A stretch of 64,000 bases of DNA from positions 1 through 64,000 of the forward strand of contig JANQSF010000016.1 in NCBI GenBank assembly GCA_028284155.1, in the 5' to 3' direction. Below, in pieces: positions 1 through 8,161 of the stretch (positions are counted from its first letter, which is position 1; each line of letters opens with the position of its first letter). The translations under genes were made by a program, and so were the position numbers. This DNA comes from Phycisphaeraceae bacterium (GTDB lineage: Bacteria > Planctomycetota > Phycisphaerae > Phycisphaerales > Phycisphaeraceae). A model generated the notes under the pieces. It saw only the letters and a list, made by a program, of their open reading frames with translations. It made no database searches and had not been told where the DNA came from.

Positions 1-432
1 GCCCCGCGACGGGGAAACCCACCGCCGGGCCTTGAAAGCCATGACCAGGCCGCGACCGTGCAACGCCCACCGTGGAACAACAGGTCGCGGCCTTTGAACG
101 CCATGCGGCGACAGATTGCCGCAGTTGATTAGATGATCACCTGGAGGCGCACGTGCGCAGCCGATCACAAACACGCAGTTACCTCTACACCCCGCACCGA
201 GAGTCCAGCCACCTTTCTTGTGCGGGGTTTGCAACCCTACCCACGCGGGGGCGCTGCCCTGCACCCATCCACCGCGTGAGGTCCTTGACCGGGCACGGGG
301 CACGACGCCCCCTTGACCACACGGACGTCGGTGTGCCCGGCGTGGCAGCTTGACCGTCGCAATCGGCATGTCGGCAACGTAGCCGACGGCCTGACTGCAC
401 GGATGCAGTGATACCGCACGGACGCGGAAAGT
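1..432. other. Non-coding leader upstream of the Mu-like operon
   Basis: I see no convincing gene in this stretch; the short open frames here have no recognisable content. It contains an 11-base perfect inverted repeat (47-57 with 83-93, 25-base spacer) and two related direct-repeat-like words near 31-45 and 90-105 (both read roughly 'ccttgaa-gccatg'). Sitting immediately upstream of an HTH regulator and the transposase operon, it is the natural place for the element's operator/promoter and possibly its left end. No clear copy of the 14-base repeat found at the right side (11756-11812) is visible here, so the left terminus probably lies outside the window. Confidence 0.45.
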
Positions 433-960
433 ATGCAGCACACCGAGACGACCATGCTCAACGCCTTGCTCGAACGCCTGCGCCGCGACGACATCCTCAA
501 CGTCAAGCGCATGGCCGAGGTCACCGGTCTCGACGAGACGACGATCATGCGCTGGTGTACGGGTCAGACCGACCCGCAATTCCGCAACGTGCAGCTGATG
601 TTCCAGCACGGCGGGTTCGACGTTCAGGCCGCGTTCCTGAATCTCATGTTCGGCGGTACGGGCTGGGTCCCCATCTACGTCGAGGACACGCCCGAGGAGT
701 TGGACGTCAACGGCGACGGCCGGATCGACCTGGCCGACTCGCTAGCGGCGCAGCTCAACGCGCTGCACAACCTGTCGGACCTGTTGCAACAGATCGACCG
801 CGATCGCGACGGTGGCCAGCGTGTGACCGACGCGGCGTTGGCCAACTACCTGCGCCTGATGGACCAGGTCATGCGTTCGCTGGTGCGCGGCAAACGCGTG
901 TTCGAGCACGTTCACAAACAGACCAACAAGCGCCGCAAGTTGAAGGCGGCGAACGGCTGA
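433..960 (+). CDS. HTH regulator with an EF-hand-like loop
   Basis: 175 aa. The N-terminal ~45 residues look like a helix-turn-helix that senses or binds DNA ('VKRMAEVTGLDETTIMRWCTG'-like, read as two helices joined by a tight turn). Residues 91-102 form a complete EF-hand/dockerin-type calcium loop with acidic or Asn ligands at D91, N93, D95, D99 and D102 (pattern DxNGDGxIDxxD). The C-terminal third is basic and helical. It is the first gene of a co-directional operon with the MuA and MuB homologues, so a regulator of the element (analogous to Mu Ner or c) is the most likely role; that is inference from position and the HTH. The ATG at 433 has a purine-rich GGAAAG just upstream; an in-frame ATG at 454 is an alternative start. 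I do not recognise a named family. Confidence 0.7.
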   Translation: MQHTETTMLNALLERLRRDDILNVKRMAEVTGLDETTIMRWCTGQTDPQFRNVQLMFQHGGFDVQAAFLNLMFGGTGWVPIYVEDTPEELDVNGDGRIDLADSLAAQLNALHNLSDLLQQIDRDRDGGQRVTDAALANYLRLMDQVMRSLVRGKRVFEHVHKQTNKRRKLKAANG

Positions 961-983
961 CACCAAACCGCGAAGGAGCGCCC

Positions 984-1463
984 ATGTCCCCAACACTCGA
1001 AGCCCCCGCCGACCCGACGACCCCGCAACGCGCGAAGCGACGAACATCGACCCTACGCCGCGTACCGACGCGCGAGGTTGAGTCGACGCAACACTCCGCA
1101 GTGCGGACGGTCGCGCGCACCGAGTGCGAGTCGTGCGGGCGCACGTTCCTGGCGACGGTCATCGCGACACCGACACGTCGCGAGTTGGACGATTGGCAGA
1201 AACACGACGCCGACTTCCGGCATTGGCTCAAGCGGATGGTCGAGCACCACAAGTACCAGCTGCCGGCCGGGTGCGGACACACCGACTTCCGCGCCCTGTA
1301 CTGCCCGACGTGCGACGACGTGTTCGTCCGTCTGGTCGCGTTCGGCGGCGACGGCAACGTCCACCCCGTCGACGCGGGCGGATTCGTGATCGCCGACCGC
1401 GACATGATCGACCGCTTCCTGCGCAACCACCCGCAGGCGAAGGAGGCGATCGAGGCATGCTGA
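984..1463 (+). CDS. Zinc-ribbon-like hypothetical phage protein
   Basis: 159 aa, starting at an ATG preceded by AAGGAGCG. The N-terminal ~45 residues are basic, Pro/Thr-rich and probably disordered. Two CxxC knuckles (C48-x2-C51 and C107-x2-C110), plus a Cys-Gly-His in between, suggest a zinc ribbon that binds one metal ion. The start lies 24 bases after the HTH gene and the stop overlaps the next ATG (ATG at 1457, TGA at 1461), so it is translationally coupled in the operon. No enzymatic motif is visible. I do not recognise the family; a nucleic-acid-binding or adaptor role is only a guess from the zinc ribbon and context. Confidence 0.6.
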   Translation: MSPTLEAPADPTTPQRAKRRTSTLRRVPTREVESTQHSAVRTVARTECESCGRTFLATVIATPTRRELDDWQKHDADFRHWLKRMVEHHKYQLPAGCGHTDFRALYCPTCDDVFVRLVAFGGDGNVHPVDAGGFVIADRDMIDRFLRNHPQAKEAIEAC

Positions 1464-1678
1464 AACGCTTCGCGATCTTCATGCTGGCGCTCGCGCTGAT
1501 CGTCTTCGTCGCGTTCGCGTTCAACCTGGTCGTCGGCCTTGTGCTGGCGCTGCTGCTGGCGATGGCCATGCCCGCCGACCCGGAAGACGTGAACCGCACG
1601 CGCAAGCGTGACCCGACGCCGCTGGTGATGAACAACCAGGGCGACTACCAAAAGCACTACCACGGGGAGCGGCTTTGA
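1457..1678 (+). CDS. Small inner-membrane protein
   Basis: 73 aa. Residues about 4-38 are almost entirely hydrophobic (two closely spaced or one long membrane segment), followed by a charged C-terminal tail of about 35 residues. The ATG overlaps the stop of the upstream gene, and its own TGA overlaps the TTG start of the transposase, so it is embedded in the operon by coupled translation. In phages such small membrane proteins are often holins or exclusion proteins, but nothing here decides between those. Too short to assign to a family by eye. Confidence 0.5.
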   Translation: MLKRFAIFMLALALIVFVAFAFNLVVGLVLALLLAMAMPADPEDVNRTRKRDPTPLVMNNQGDYQKHYHGERL

Positions 1679-3873
1679 GCGACTCGGCGCGACAGTTCGT
1701 TGACCTTGGCGCCGTCGACTACGACGCGTGGGTCCCACTGTCCGAGGCGGCGCAGAAGCTGGACCGCAGCGTCGGCCAGTTGCGTCGTCAGTGCAAGGAC
1801 AAGCTCGCGCCGCGCGGCGTTGCGTTTCACATGGCGCCGAACGGCGGCGGGCAGCGTGTGTGGCACATCCACGTCTCGCACGACGCGCGCCTGCTGCGTG
1901 GCCCGGTCGGCGACGCGAACACCGCGCCCGACCTGAGCATGTACACGCAGCAGCAACGCGCCGACACGTTTGCGCGTGTCGCCTGCGTCGAAGCGTTCCG
2001 CCGCGCACGGCGCGGCGACGACCCGCTGTGCGTCGGACCCGCCACACAATGGATGGGCACGCTGATCGCCCATCTGCGTCGTGAACACACGACGATCAAG
2101 ATCAGCCAGACGTCGTTGTATGAGTGGCATCGCAAGTACAACTGTCCGGCCGACACGGTCAAGCTGATCGACCACCGCGGAGGCGACCGACGCAGTGGGC
2201 AGCAACACAAGCGCCGCGCCCGTTGCATCGAAACCTTCAAGGGATATTACCTCGACCAGCGCGGCACGACGCTGCGCGAGGCGTGGCGTCAGACGCGTGC
2301 CTGGGCACAGGCCAACGGCCTGGCCGACGCGTGGGTGTCCGAGGCGACCTGCGGGCGCAAGCTCGACGAGTGGATTCCGGCCGAAGTCCAACTGATGCAC
2401 CGCGACCCGTCCCGCTGGCGAGACACTTGCGCACCGCGCATCGTCGGCGCGCACGCGGACCTCGAACCGGGTCGCATCTGGATGGGCGACCACGGCCAGT
2501 GCGACTTCTTCTGCTGGTGGCAGAACACGCTGATCCGACCGTGGGTCACGGTCTGGATGGACGGAGGAACGCGTCGCGTCGTCGCGGCCGTGCTGTGCGT
2601 GTCGCCGTCGAGTGACACCATCCTTGCCGCGTTCGGCGACGGCATGCGCGACCCGGCCAACATGGGCGGGCCGACACGCGTCCACGTCGACAACGGCAAG
2701 GACTATCAGGCGTTGACGTTCCACGGTCAGACCAGGACCGAACGGCGGCGCACGATCATCAAGCGCGGCGAGCACTGCGACGAGCAGCAGTTCGCCGGTA
2801 TCTTCGCCTGGCTCGGTATCGAAGTGGGTTTCTCACTGCCGTACAACCCGACGGGTAAGAGCTTCGTCGAGCGGTGGTTCGGGACGCAGCGCGCGCAGTT
2901 CGACAAAACCTTCTGGACCTACCGGGGCAAGGACACGACCAGCAAGCCCGAGCAGCTGGCCGACATCCTCAAGCGCGGGCGCGACATCCCGACGTTCGAG
3001 CACGTCGCCGCGCGGCTCAAGGACTTCGTCGCCGCGTACAACGCCAACGCCGACCATCAGATGCAAGAGTTGCGCGACCACCCCGGCCCCGACGGGATGC
3101 TCTCGCCCGACCAGGCGATGCAGCAATGGGCGGCGCGCATGATCCCCAAGGACCCGGGCGCGATCGACCTGGTCTGCCGTCACTGGCACAAGCCGGTCAC
3201 CGTCGGCAAGCACGGCGTGCGCATCGCGCCGCTGGGTGTGCCGCTCAGCTACGACAACCGGCACGACCTGTCGCTGGCCGAGTACCGCGCGCCCGCGCGG
3301 AAGGGCAGGAAGAAGACGCGCGTGCTCGTCTCCTACGACCCGGCCGATATGCGCACCGTCCAGGTGTGGACGCTCGACGGCCGGTTCGTCTGCGTCGCCG
3401 AGTCGCCGCTGTTGGGTGACTTGCCCGATGCCGTGACCCGAGACCACCTCGCGCAGCAGCAGCGCGAAAACCGTCAGTACGCCAAGGCGCTCAAGGCCGT
3501 GCGTCAGTTCGCCCCGCGCGAGTACCGCTCGGCGGCCGAGCTGATCCGCGACGCCGTCGTCGCGGAGCACGTCGAGGAACGACTGGCCGCCACCGGCACG
3601 GACGACGCGACGCCCGGTCCGTTGAAGCTGCGTCAAACGGCCGTCGACGGTCAGTCGAGCGCCGCTCAACGCGCGCACGCGCAGGCGAACGCGCGGCCGG
3701 TCCTGAGCATGGCCGGACGACATCCGTCGTCGACGCCCAAGGCCGGGCCGCTGTCACGCAGGCCGCTGATTCAGGGTGGCCGGTCGCCGCGCGTGTCGAC
3801 GGCGGGGCGCTCGATTCCACGGGTGAACATTCAGCAACTGACACGGCCCAAGGACCAAGAGGACGAGTCATGA
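1675..3873 (+). CDS. Mu-type DDE transposase (MuA homologue)
   Basis: 732 aa, about the size of Mu A (663 aa). It would bind the element ends and catalyse strand cleavage and transfer as a tetramer. The N-terminal part carries a Mu-type DNA-binding HTH ('VPLSEAAQKLDRSVGQL'). The catalytic core follows with D272 in 'IWMGDHGQCD' (cf. the Mu 'INGDG' motif), D339 in 'VHVDNGKDY' and E399 in 'GKSFVERWFG', giving an intact DDE triad. A beta-barrel-like domain follows (about 490-570), and a basic, low-complexity tail (about 640-732) corresponds to the MuB/ClpX-contacting region of Mu A. The start is TTG at 1675, overlapping the previous TGA (TTGA) and preceded by GGGGAGCGG. The stop overlaps the MuB start. 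Looks intact; high confidence in family, inference on activity. Confidence 0.93.
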   Translation: MSDSARQFVDLGAVDYDAWVPLSEAAQKLDRSVGQLRRQCKDKLAPRGVAFHMAPNGGGQRVWHIHVSHDARLLRGPVGDANTAPDLSMYTQQQRADTFARVACVEAFRRARRGDDPLCVGPATQWMGTLIAHLRREHTTIKISQTSLYEWHRKYNCPADTVKLIDHRGGDRRSGQQHKRRARCIETFKGYYLDQRGTTLREAWRQTRAWAQANGLADAWVSEATCGRKLDEWIPAEVQLMHRDPSRWRDTCAPRIVGAHADLEPGRIWMGDHGQCDFFCWWQNTLIRPWVTVWMDGGTRRVVAAVLCVSPSSDTILAAFGDGMRDPANMGGPTRVHVDNGKDYQALTFHGQTRTERRRTIIKRGEHCDEQQFAGIFAWLGIEVGFSLPYNPTGKSFVERWFGTQRAQFDKTFWTYRGKDTTSKPEQLADILKRGRDIPTFEHVAARLKDFVAAYNANADHQMQELRDHPGPDGMLSPDQAMQQWAARMIPKDPGAIDLVCRHWHKPVTVGKHGVRIAPLGVPLSYDNRHDLSLAEYRAPARKGRKKTRVLVSYDPADMRTVQVWTLDGRFVCVAESPLLGDLPDAVTRDHLAQQQRENRQYAKALKAVRQFAPREYRSAAELIRDAVVAEHVEERLAATGTDDATPGPLKLRQTAVDGQSSAAQRAHAQANARPVLSMAGRHPSSTPKAGPLSRRPLIQGGRSPRVSTAGRSIPRVNIQQLTRPKDQEDES

Positions 3874-5027
3874 ACGACGCCCCGACACCGGACGGATCGC
3901 GGGCGACGGAACGCCTGGTCGAACTCGACCGCATTCAAAACGAGGCACGGATGCTTCCACAAGGCAAGAAACTGACCGCCGCGCAGATCAGGGGGGTGCG
4001 CGCGGCTTTCCAAGACTTCAACGAGGGCGACAACGGCGGCTGGCGCTACCCGCTGGCGCGTGTGGCCAAGGACATCGACCGGTCGCCCAGCGTCGTCAGC
4101 CAGTGGCTGGCGGACAAGTACAAGGGCGATGTCGACTCGGTCACGCGGCTGATCAACTTGTGGATCGAGCGCGTGTCCCGCCGCGAGCAATCGCAACACG
4201 TCAACACGTACGTCGAGACGTGGGTGTGCGAAGAGATCGCGGGCTGGGTCCGTCACGCGGACAAGCGACAGAAGATGGCCGCGATCGTGGCGCCCGCCGG
4301 GTCGGGCAAGGACATGATCATCAAGGTGCTCGCCGAGGAGATGGACGGGCACATCATCTATTGCGACCAGGACACGACCAGCCGCGAGCTGTTGAAGCTG
4401 ATCGCCGCCACGATCGGACTCAAGGTGACGCACGGATCGGCCAAGGCCATCCAGCGCAGCGTCGTCAACTCGCTCAAAGGCCGATCGACCATCCTGTTCC
4501 TGAACGAGGCGCACCAGTTACATCAGCGGTGCGCGTCCACCGTGCGGTCGCTGTTCGATCAGACGGGCGTGCCGATCATCATGATCGGCGCAAGCGAGAT
4601 ATTCAGCTTCGTCGACGACCGCGTCAACGGCGGCGGTCAGTTCGCGCGGCGTTGCCTGATGATCGACATCAACAAGCGGCTCGGTCGCACGGCCGACCCG
4701 GACAACCCGGAGCGCCTGCGCGAGCGACTCTGTTCACCGGCCGAGATACGCCGCTTCCTGGCGATGAAGAAGATTCGCCTGGCCGACGACGACGTGCTGT
4801 CGCTGCTGACCGCGTTGGCCTGCGCGGACGGGTCGGGCGCGATCGACCTGGTCAACGAACTGGTCGAGACCGTCGTCGAGTGGTGGCCGGGCGAGTTGGT
4901 CACACGCGAAAACGTGCTCGAAGTCCTGGCCTCCATCCGCCTGGGCGAGCACGACACGCTCATGAATCAAGCCCACCTATTCCTGCCCGACATCGAGGGC
5001 GAGATCGCCGCCGCGCTCAGCGCTTGA
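3870..5027 (+). CDS. MuB-type AAA+ target-capture ATPase
   Basis: 385 aa. MuB-like ATPases coat target DNA as filaments, deliver it to MuA and give target immunity. Residues about 55-90 form an N-terminal lambda-repressor-like HTH ('LARVAKDIDRSPSVVSQWL'), as in Mu B. The ATPase core has a Walker A at 141-148 (A-P-A-G-S-G-K-D, with Asp where Ser/Thr is usual) and a Walker B at 208-215 (I-L-F-L-N-E-A-H, with Asn where Asp is usual). A C-terminal helical domain follows. The ATG overlaps the transposase stop (ATGA), as expected for an A-B pair. The two non-canonical ATP-site residues are odd but lie in an otherwise well-preserved frame. Family call is firm; whether it still hydrolyses ATP is open. 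Confidence 0.9.
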   Translation: MNDAPTPDGSRATERLVELDRIQNEARMLPQGKKLTAAQIRGVRAAFQDFNEGDNGGWRYPLARVAKDIDRSPSVVSQWLADKYKGDVDSVTRLINLWIERVSRREQSQHVNTYVETWVCEEIAGWVRHADKRQKMAAIVAPAGSGKDMIIKVLAEEMDGHIIYCDQDTTSRELLKLIAATIGLKVTHGSAKAIQRSVVNSLKGRSTILFLNEAHQLHQRCASTVRSLFDQTGVPIIMIGASEIFSFVDDRVNGGGQFARRCLMIDINKRLGRTADPDNPERLRERLCSPAEIRRFLAMKKIRLADDDVLSLLTALACADGSGAIDLVNELVETVVEWWPGELVTRENVLEVLASIRLGEHDTLMNQAHLFLPDIEGEIAAALSA

Positions 5028-5069
5028 CGACCGACCGACACTCCCTCTCACCGTCAAGGACGACGACCC

Positions 5070-5477
5070 ATGACCGACAACAACGCCCTGCACTACGAAG
5101 CGGTCCTCGCCGCGTTCCGCGCTTACCGGTCGTGCGCCCGCCCGACGGCCGCGCGTTCGTGTTGCAAGGCTGTCGTCCACGAGCGCACGACGTACATCCG
5201 GCTCAAGCCCGACGGCCCAGCCTGGTCGTTGGTCGGTGAACACCTACGGCGCGTCCCGACGGCCACGTCCCGACGCGTCACGACCGTCTGGATCAAGCAT
5301 GCGTGGGGGCTGTGCAAGCTCGGCCTGATCACGCGCGAACAGCGAGACGGATTCGAGGCGGTCATCCGCGAGCGGATCGAGGCTCAGTCGCGCAAGGACA
5401 ACCTGGCCTATCTCAGGGCCGACGCGCGCCGCATCGGCTGCACCGTCATCGACCCGCAGGAGGAGGACGCGTCTTGA
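5070..5477 (+). CDS. Hypothetical protein of the Mu-like element
   Basis: 135 aa. Not recognised. Alpha-helical appearance, basic, with several Cys near the N terminus (C22, C31, C32) but no regular metal-binding spacing. It follows the MuB gene by 42 bases, in the interval where Mu-like phages keep small early accessory genes (kil, gam and similar), and it is coupled to the next gene, whose TTG start overlaps its TGA. Start is ATG at 5070 with a weak purine stretch (AAGGACGACG) upstream. No function proposed. Confidence 0.55.
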   Translation: MTDNNALHYEAVLAAFRAYRSCARPTAARSCCKAVVHERTTYIRLKPDGPAWSLVGEHLRRVPTATSRRVTTVWIKHAWGLCKLGLITREQRDGFEAVIRERIEAQSRKDNLAYLRADARRIGCTVIDPQEEDAS

Positions 5478-6373
5478 CCACGGCGACGGCCGACAACCCG
5501 ATCGTCAGGTCGCTGGCCAACTGGTACGGCAGTAACCGGTCGTGCGGTCGGCGCGCCGCCGCCGAGTGCGCGGGCTCGCGGTTCATCGCCGTGCCCTTCG
5601 CGGGCGGGATGAGCGAACTCATCCACATGAACGCGCGCACGATCGACGTCAACGACAAGCACAAGCACCTGATCAACATGGCGCGGGTGATCGCAGACCC
5701 CGTCAACGGGCCGAAGCTCTACCGGCTGCTGCGCCGTATCGCTTACCACGTCGACGCGCTACGCCGCGCCCAGTCCAACTGCAAGCACCGGGACGCGATG
5801 GACGCGTCGCTGCTCTTCCCCAGCGGTGACACGCCGTCCGCGCTGTCGGATGACGAGTCGATCGCCTGGGCGTTGGACTACTTCGTCTGCTGCTGGATGG
5901 GCCGTGCGTCGAGCGCCGGGACGAAGCGCGAGTTCGACGCGTCGTTCTCGATCCGGTTCGACGCCAACGGCGGCGACTCGGCGACGCGCTTCGCCAACGC
6001 GGTGCGCTCGCTGCCGAAGTGGCGCCGCGTCTTCCGCTCTTGCACGTTCACCGATATGGACGGCTTCGAGTTCATCGAGCGCGTCAGCGACGACGGCAAG
6101 GAACTGCGCACGATCTATTGCGACGTCCCGTTCCCGGGGCCGGGCGACAAGTACAGCCACCCGTTTACGACGCGCGACCAGCGACACGTCGCCGAGTTGC
6201 TGGCGTCGTTTCAGAACGTGCGCGTCGTGTGCCGGTTCTACGACCACGCGCTGATCCGGGACCTCTACCCCGAGGACCGATGGAACTGGACGTTCCCCGA
6301 GGGAGGCAAGGCGCAGACGAACGACGGACGCCCCGAAGTCCTGCTGATCAACGGGGAGAGCTACATCTCATGA
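5474..6373 (+). CDS. D12-class DNA methylase-like protein, degenerate motif
   Basis: 299 aa. Resembles D12-class (Dam-like) N6-adenine methyltransferases: an SAM-binding motif-I equivalent at residues 42-48 (F-A-G-G-M-S-E, for the usual FxGxG) and 'TIDVNDKHKHLINM', matching the 'xNDxxxxLxNF' segment that follows motif I. At the place of the catalytic DPPY it has D217-V-P-F, so two of the four catalytic motif residues differ. The region usually forming the target recognition domain is present (about 75-200). The TTG start at 5474 overlaps the upstream stop (TTGA) and has AGGAGGA eight bases before it. The stop overlaps the next ATG. It could be an altered-specificity enzyme, an inactive DNA-binding relative or a decoy; the intact D12 enzyme further along (10271) makes loss of function plausible. 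Confidence 0.65.
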   Translation: MTTATADNPIVRSLANWYGSNRSCGRRAAAECAGSRFIAVPFAGGMSELIHMNARTIDVNDKHKHLINMARVIADPVNGPKLYRLLRRIAYHVDALRRAQSNCKHRDAMDASLLFPSGDTPSALSDDESIAWALDYFVCCWMGRASSAGTKREFDASFSIRFDANGGDSATRFANAVRSLPKWRRVFRSCTFTDMDGFEFIERVSDDGKELRTIYCDVPFPGPGDKYSHPFTTRDQRHVAELLASFQNVRVVCRFYDHALIRDLYPEDRWNWTFPEGGKAQTNDGRPEVLLINGESYIS

Positions 6374-7554
6374 GCCGCATCGAGTGGACCGACAAGTCGT
6401 GGAATTGCGTTCGCGCGCGACGGCGCGACACGGGCAAGGTCGGCACGCACTGCGTGAAGGTGTCGCGCGGCTGCGCCAACTGCTACGCCGAAAGCCACAA
6501 CCGGCGCATGCTGCCGCACGGCGGCACGGGTCTTAAGTACACGGCGGGCAACACGGACAAGGTCGACATCTTCATCGACGAGAAGGCGCTGCGCAAGCCG
6601 CTGCACTGGTGCGAGCCCCGTGACGTGTTTGTCTGCTCCATGACCGATCTGTTCGGTGAGTTCGTCAGCGACGAACAGATCGACCGCGTCTTCGCGATGA
6701 TGGCCCTGTGCCCGCAACACCGGTTTCAGGTGCTGACCAAGCGGCCGGAGCGCGCGGCGGCCTACCTCAACGGCATCGAGCACTACAACGGCGACCTCGG
6801 CGGCGCAGACGGCGGCGATCGGTTGAGTGCGGCGGCGGGCTGCCTTCTGGACGGCGGCTGGATTCACGGCAAAGGCAAACGCTACCGACGGCGGATCGAG
6901 CGGTTCATTACGGACGGAATCGGTGAGACGTGTGAGGACGACGAATACGAGCCGCGTCCGATCAAGTGGCCGCTGCCCAACGTCCTGATCGGAACGAGCG
7001 TTGAAGACCAGCAAGCCCTTATCAAGCGTCTCGCGTGGCTGATGAAGTGCCCGGCCGCCGTGCGGTTCGTGTCGGCCGAACCGTTACTGGGACCGATCGA
7101 GCTGCCGCCGGACAACTTGCGCGGTTACAGCGTCCATCCGATGCACGCGCCTGAGTGCGACGATTTCGGGTGCTCACCCGATTGCCCCGTCCCCGATTAC
7201 GAGCACGCCCCCAGTATTGACTGGGTCATCGTCGGTGGTGAGAGCGGCGCGGGTGCGAAGCCGTGCGCGGTGGACTGGATCGACGACATCATTGACGACT
7301 GCGTCGAAGCCGACGCTCCCGTGTTCGTCAAGCAGCTCGGCTCATTCCCCGTCGCGCTCGACGAAACCTTCTGCGACGACTGGCCGGGGCAGGGCGGGCA
7401 AGACGGACGGACGGAGTTCGACTTCGACGTGCCCGACCCGTGGCACTGCCGTTACCGGCTCAAGCACTCGAAGGGTGGCGATCCATCGGAGTGGCCCGAG
7501 CGTCTGCGAAGGCGCGAGCAACCAAAGGAGGCGCGCGATGTGTGTGCGGTGTGA
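6370..7554 (+). CDS. DUF5131 / phage Gp37-Gp68 family three-Cys protein
   Basis: 394 aa. Opens with 'MSRIEWTDKSWNCV', then the hallmark three-cysteine motif C28-x6-C35-x2-C38-Y-A, and later 'VLTKRPERAA', 'LIGTSVEDQQ', 'RFVSAEPLLGP' and 'WVIVGGESGAGAKP', all typical of the phage Gp37/Gp68 (DUF5131) family. The Cys arrangement resembles an iron-sulfur (radical-SAM-like) site. The family is common in phages and mobile elements and is sometimes encoded beside a three-Cys-motif partner protein (TcmP); I see no TcmP here. Biochemical role is unknown. An internal insertion (about 135-195, including 'GGADGGDRL' and a basic patch) lengthens it relative to short members. ATG overlaps the upstream stop. 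Confidence 0.85.
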   Translation: MSRIEWTDKSWNCVRARRRDTGKVGTHCVKVSRGCANCYAESHNRRMLPHGGTGLKYTAGNTDKVDIFIDEKALRKPLHWCEPRDVFVCSMTDLFGEFVSDEQIDRVFAMMALCPQHRFQVLTKRPERAAAYLNGIEHYNGDLGGADGGDRLSAAAGCLLDGGWIHGKGKRYRRRIERFITDGIGETCEDDEYEPRPIKWPLPNVLIGTSVEDQQALIKRLAWLMKCPAAVRFVSAEPLLGPIELPPDNLRGYSVHPMHAPECDDFGCSPDCPVPDYEHAPSIDWVIVGGESGAGAKPCAVDWIDDIIDDCVEADAPVFVKQLGSFPVALDETFCDDWPGQGGQDGRTEFDFDVPDPWHCRYRLKHSKGGDPSEWPERLRRREQPKEARDVCAV

Positions 7555-7717
7555 CCACTGCGGCGAGTGCTTCGCGTTCGACGACGTCGTCCACCACGAC
7601 GTGGATGAAGTCACTAACGGCATCGACGAAGTCTGCATCTGCCACGACTGCGCGCAATCGATCGAACACGAACTACCGGACATCCAACCCACCCAACACG
7701 CAGGAGCACAATCATGA
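7538..7717 (+). CDS. Small zinc-ribbon protein
   Basis: 59 aa. Two paired-Cys knuckles ('MCVRCDHCGEC' near the N terminus and 'CICHDC' near residue 40) predict a zinc-binding mini-domain. The ATG at 7538 is preceded by AAAGGAGG, a strong ribosome binding site, and lies 17 bases inside the end of the DUF5131 gene. Its stop overlaps the next ATG (ATGA at 7714). The good ribosome binding site and coupling on both sides support it being a real gene despite its size. Function unknown. Confidence 0.65.
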   Translation: MCVRCDHCGECFAFDDVVHHDVDEVTNGIDEVCICHDCAQSIEHELPDIQPTQHAGAQS

Positions 7718-8115
7718 ACGAAGCCGTCCAAGAGTTCGCCCGCCTGGCCCGACGCCGTCACGACCTGATGCAGCGACTGAACCAGGTCGAGAAGCTGATG
7801 GACAAACTGATGCCGCGATGCCGCAGGCACATGAAGAACAACGGGCTCAACCTCGTCAAGTCGCACGGCATGGAACTGGAGGTCGGCCACAGACTCAAGG
7901 TCAGCGGGACCAAGGACACGCCCGACATCACGCGCGCCATGTTGCCCGATCACGCGGACCTGATCGGTGTCAACTGGCCCGCGACGCTGGCGTTCGCCTC
8001 CAGGCACTACCGGGAGCACGGCGAACTGCCCGACGCGCTCAGCGACGTGCTCACGGTCAAGCGCAAGCCGGTCGTGACCGCCAAACGATGCGCGAAGAAG
8101 AAGAGGAAGAAGTGA
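7714..8115 (+). CDS. Basic hypothetical protein of the Mu-like element
   Basis: 133 aa. The first ~45 residues look like a coiled coil ('LARRRHDLMQRLNQVEKLMDKL'-type heptads) and the last 15 are almost all Lys/Arg. The middle part is rich in Asp/His and beta-like. Its place between MuB and a GemA-like gene is where Mu keeps gam, and a helical hairpin plus basic surface would suit an end-binding protein, but I see no sequence match to Mu Gam and do not assign it. Coupled to the upstream gene by ATGA. Confidence 0.55.
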   Translation: MNEAVQEFARLARRRHDLMQRLNQVEKLMDKLMPRCRRHMKNNGLNLVKSHGMELEVGHRLKVSGTKDTPDITRAMLPDHADLIGVNWPATLAFASRHYREHGELPDALSDVLTVKRKPVVTAKRCAKKKRKK

Positions 8116-8161
8116 CCCGAACGCGCGACCAACAGCCTCGCCAACTAATACCGAGTTGACC

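Noticed and set aside
408-983. Long frame reading through the HTH gene into the zinc-ribbon gene
   Set aside because: The first part is an out-of-frame shadow of the HTH gene; a ribosome binding site and ATG at 984 define the true start.
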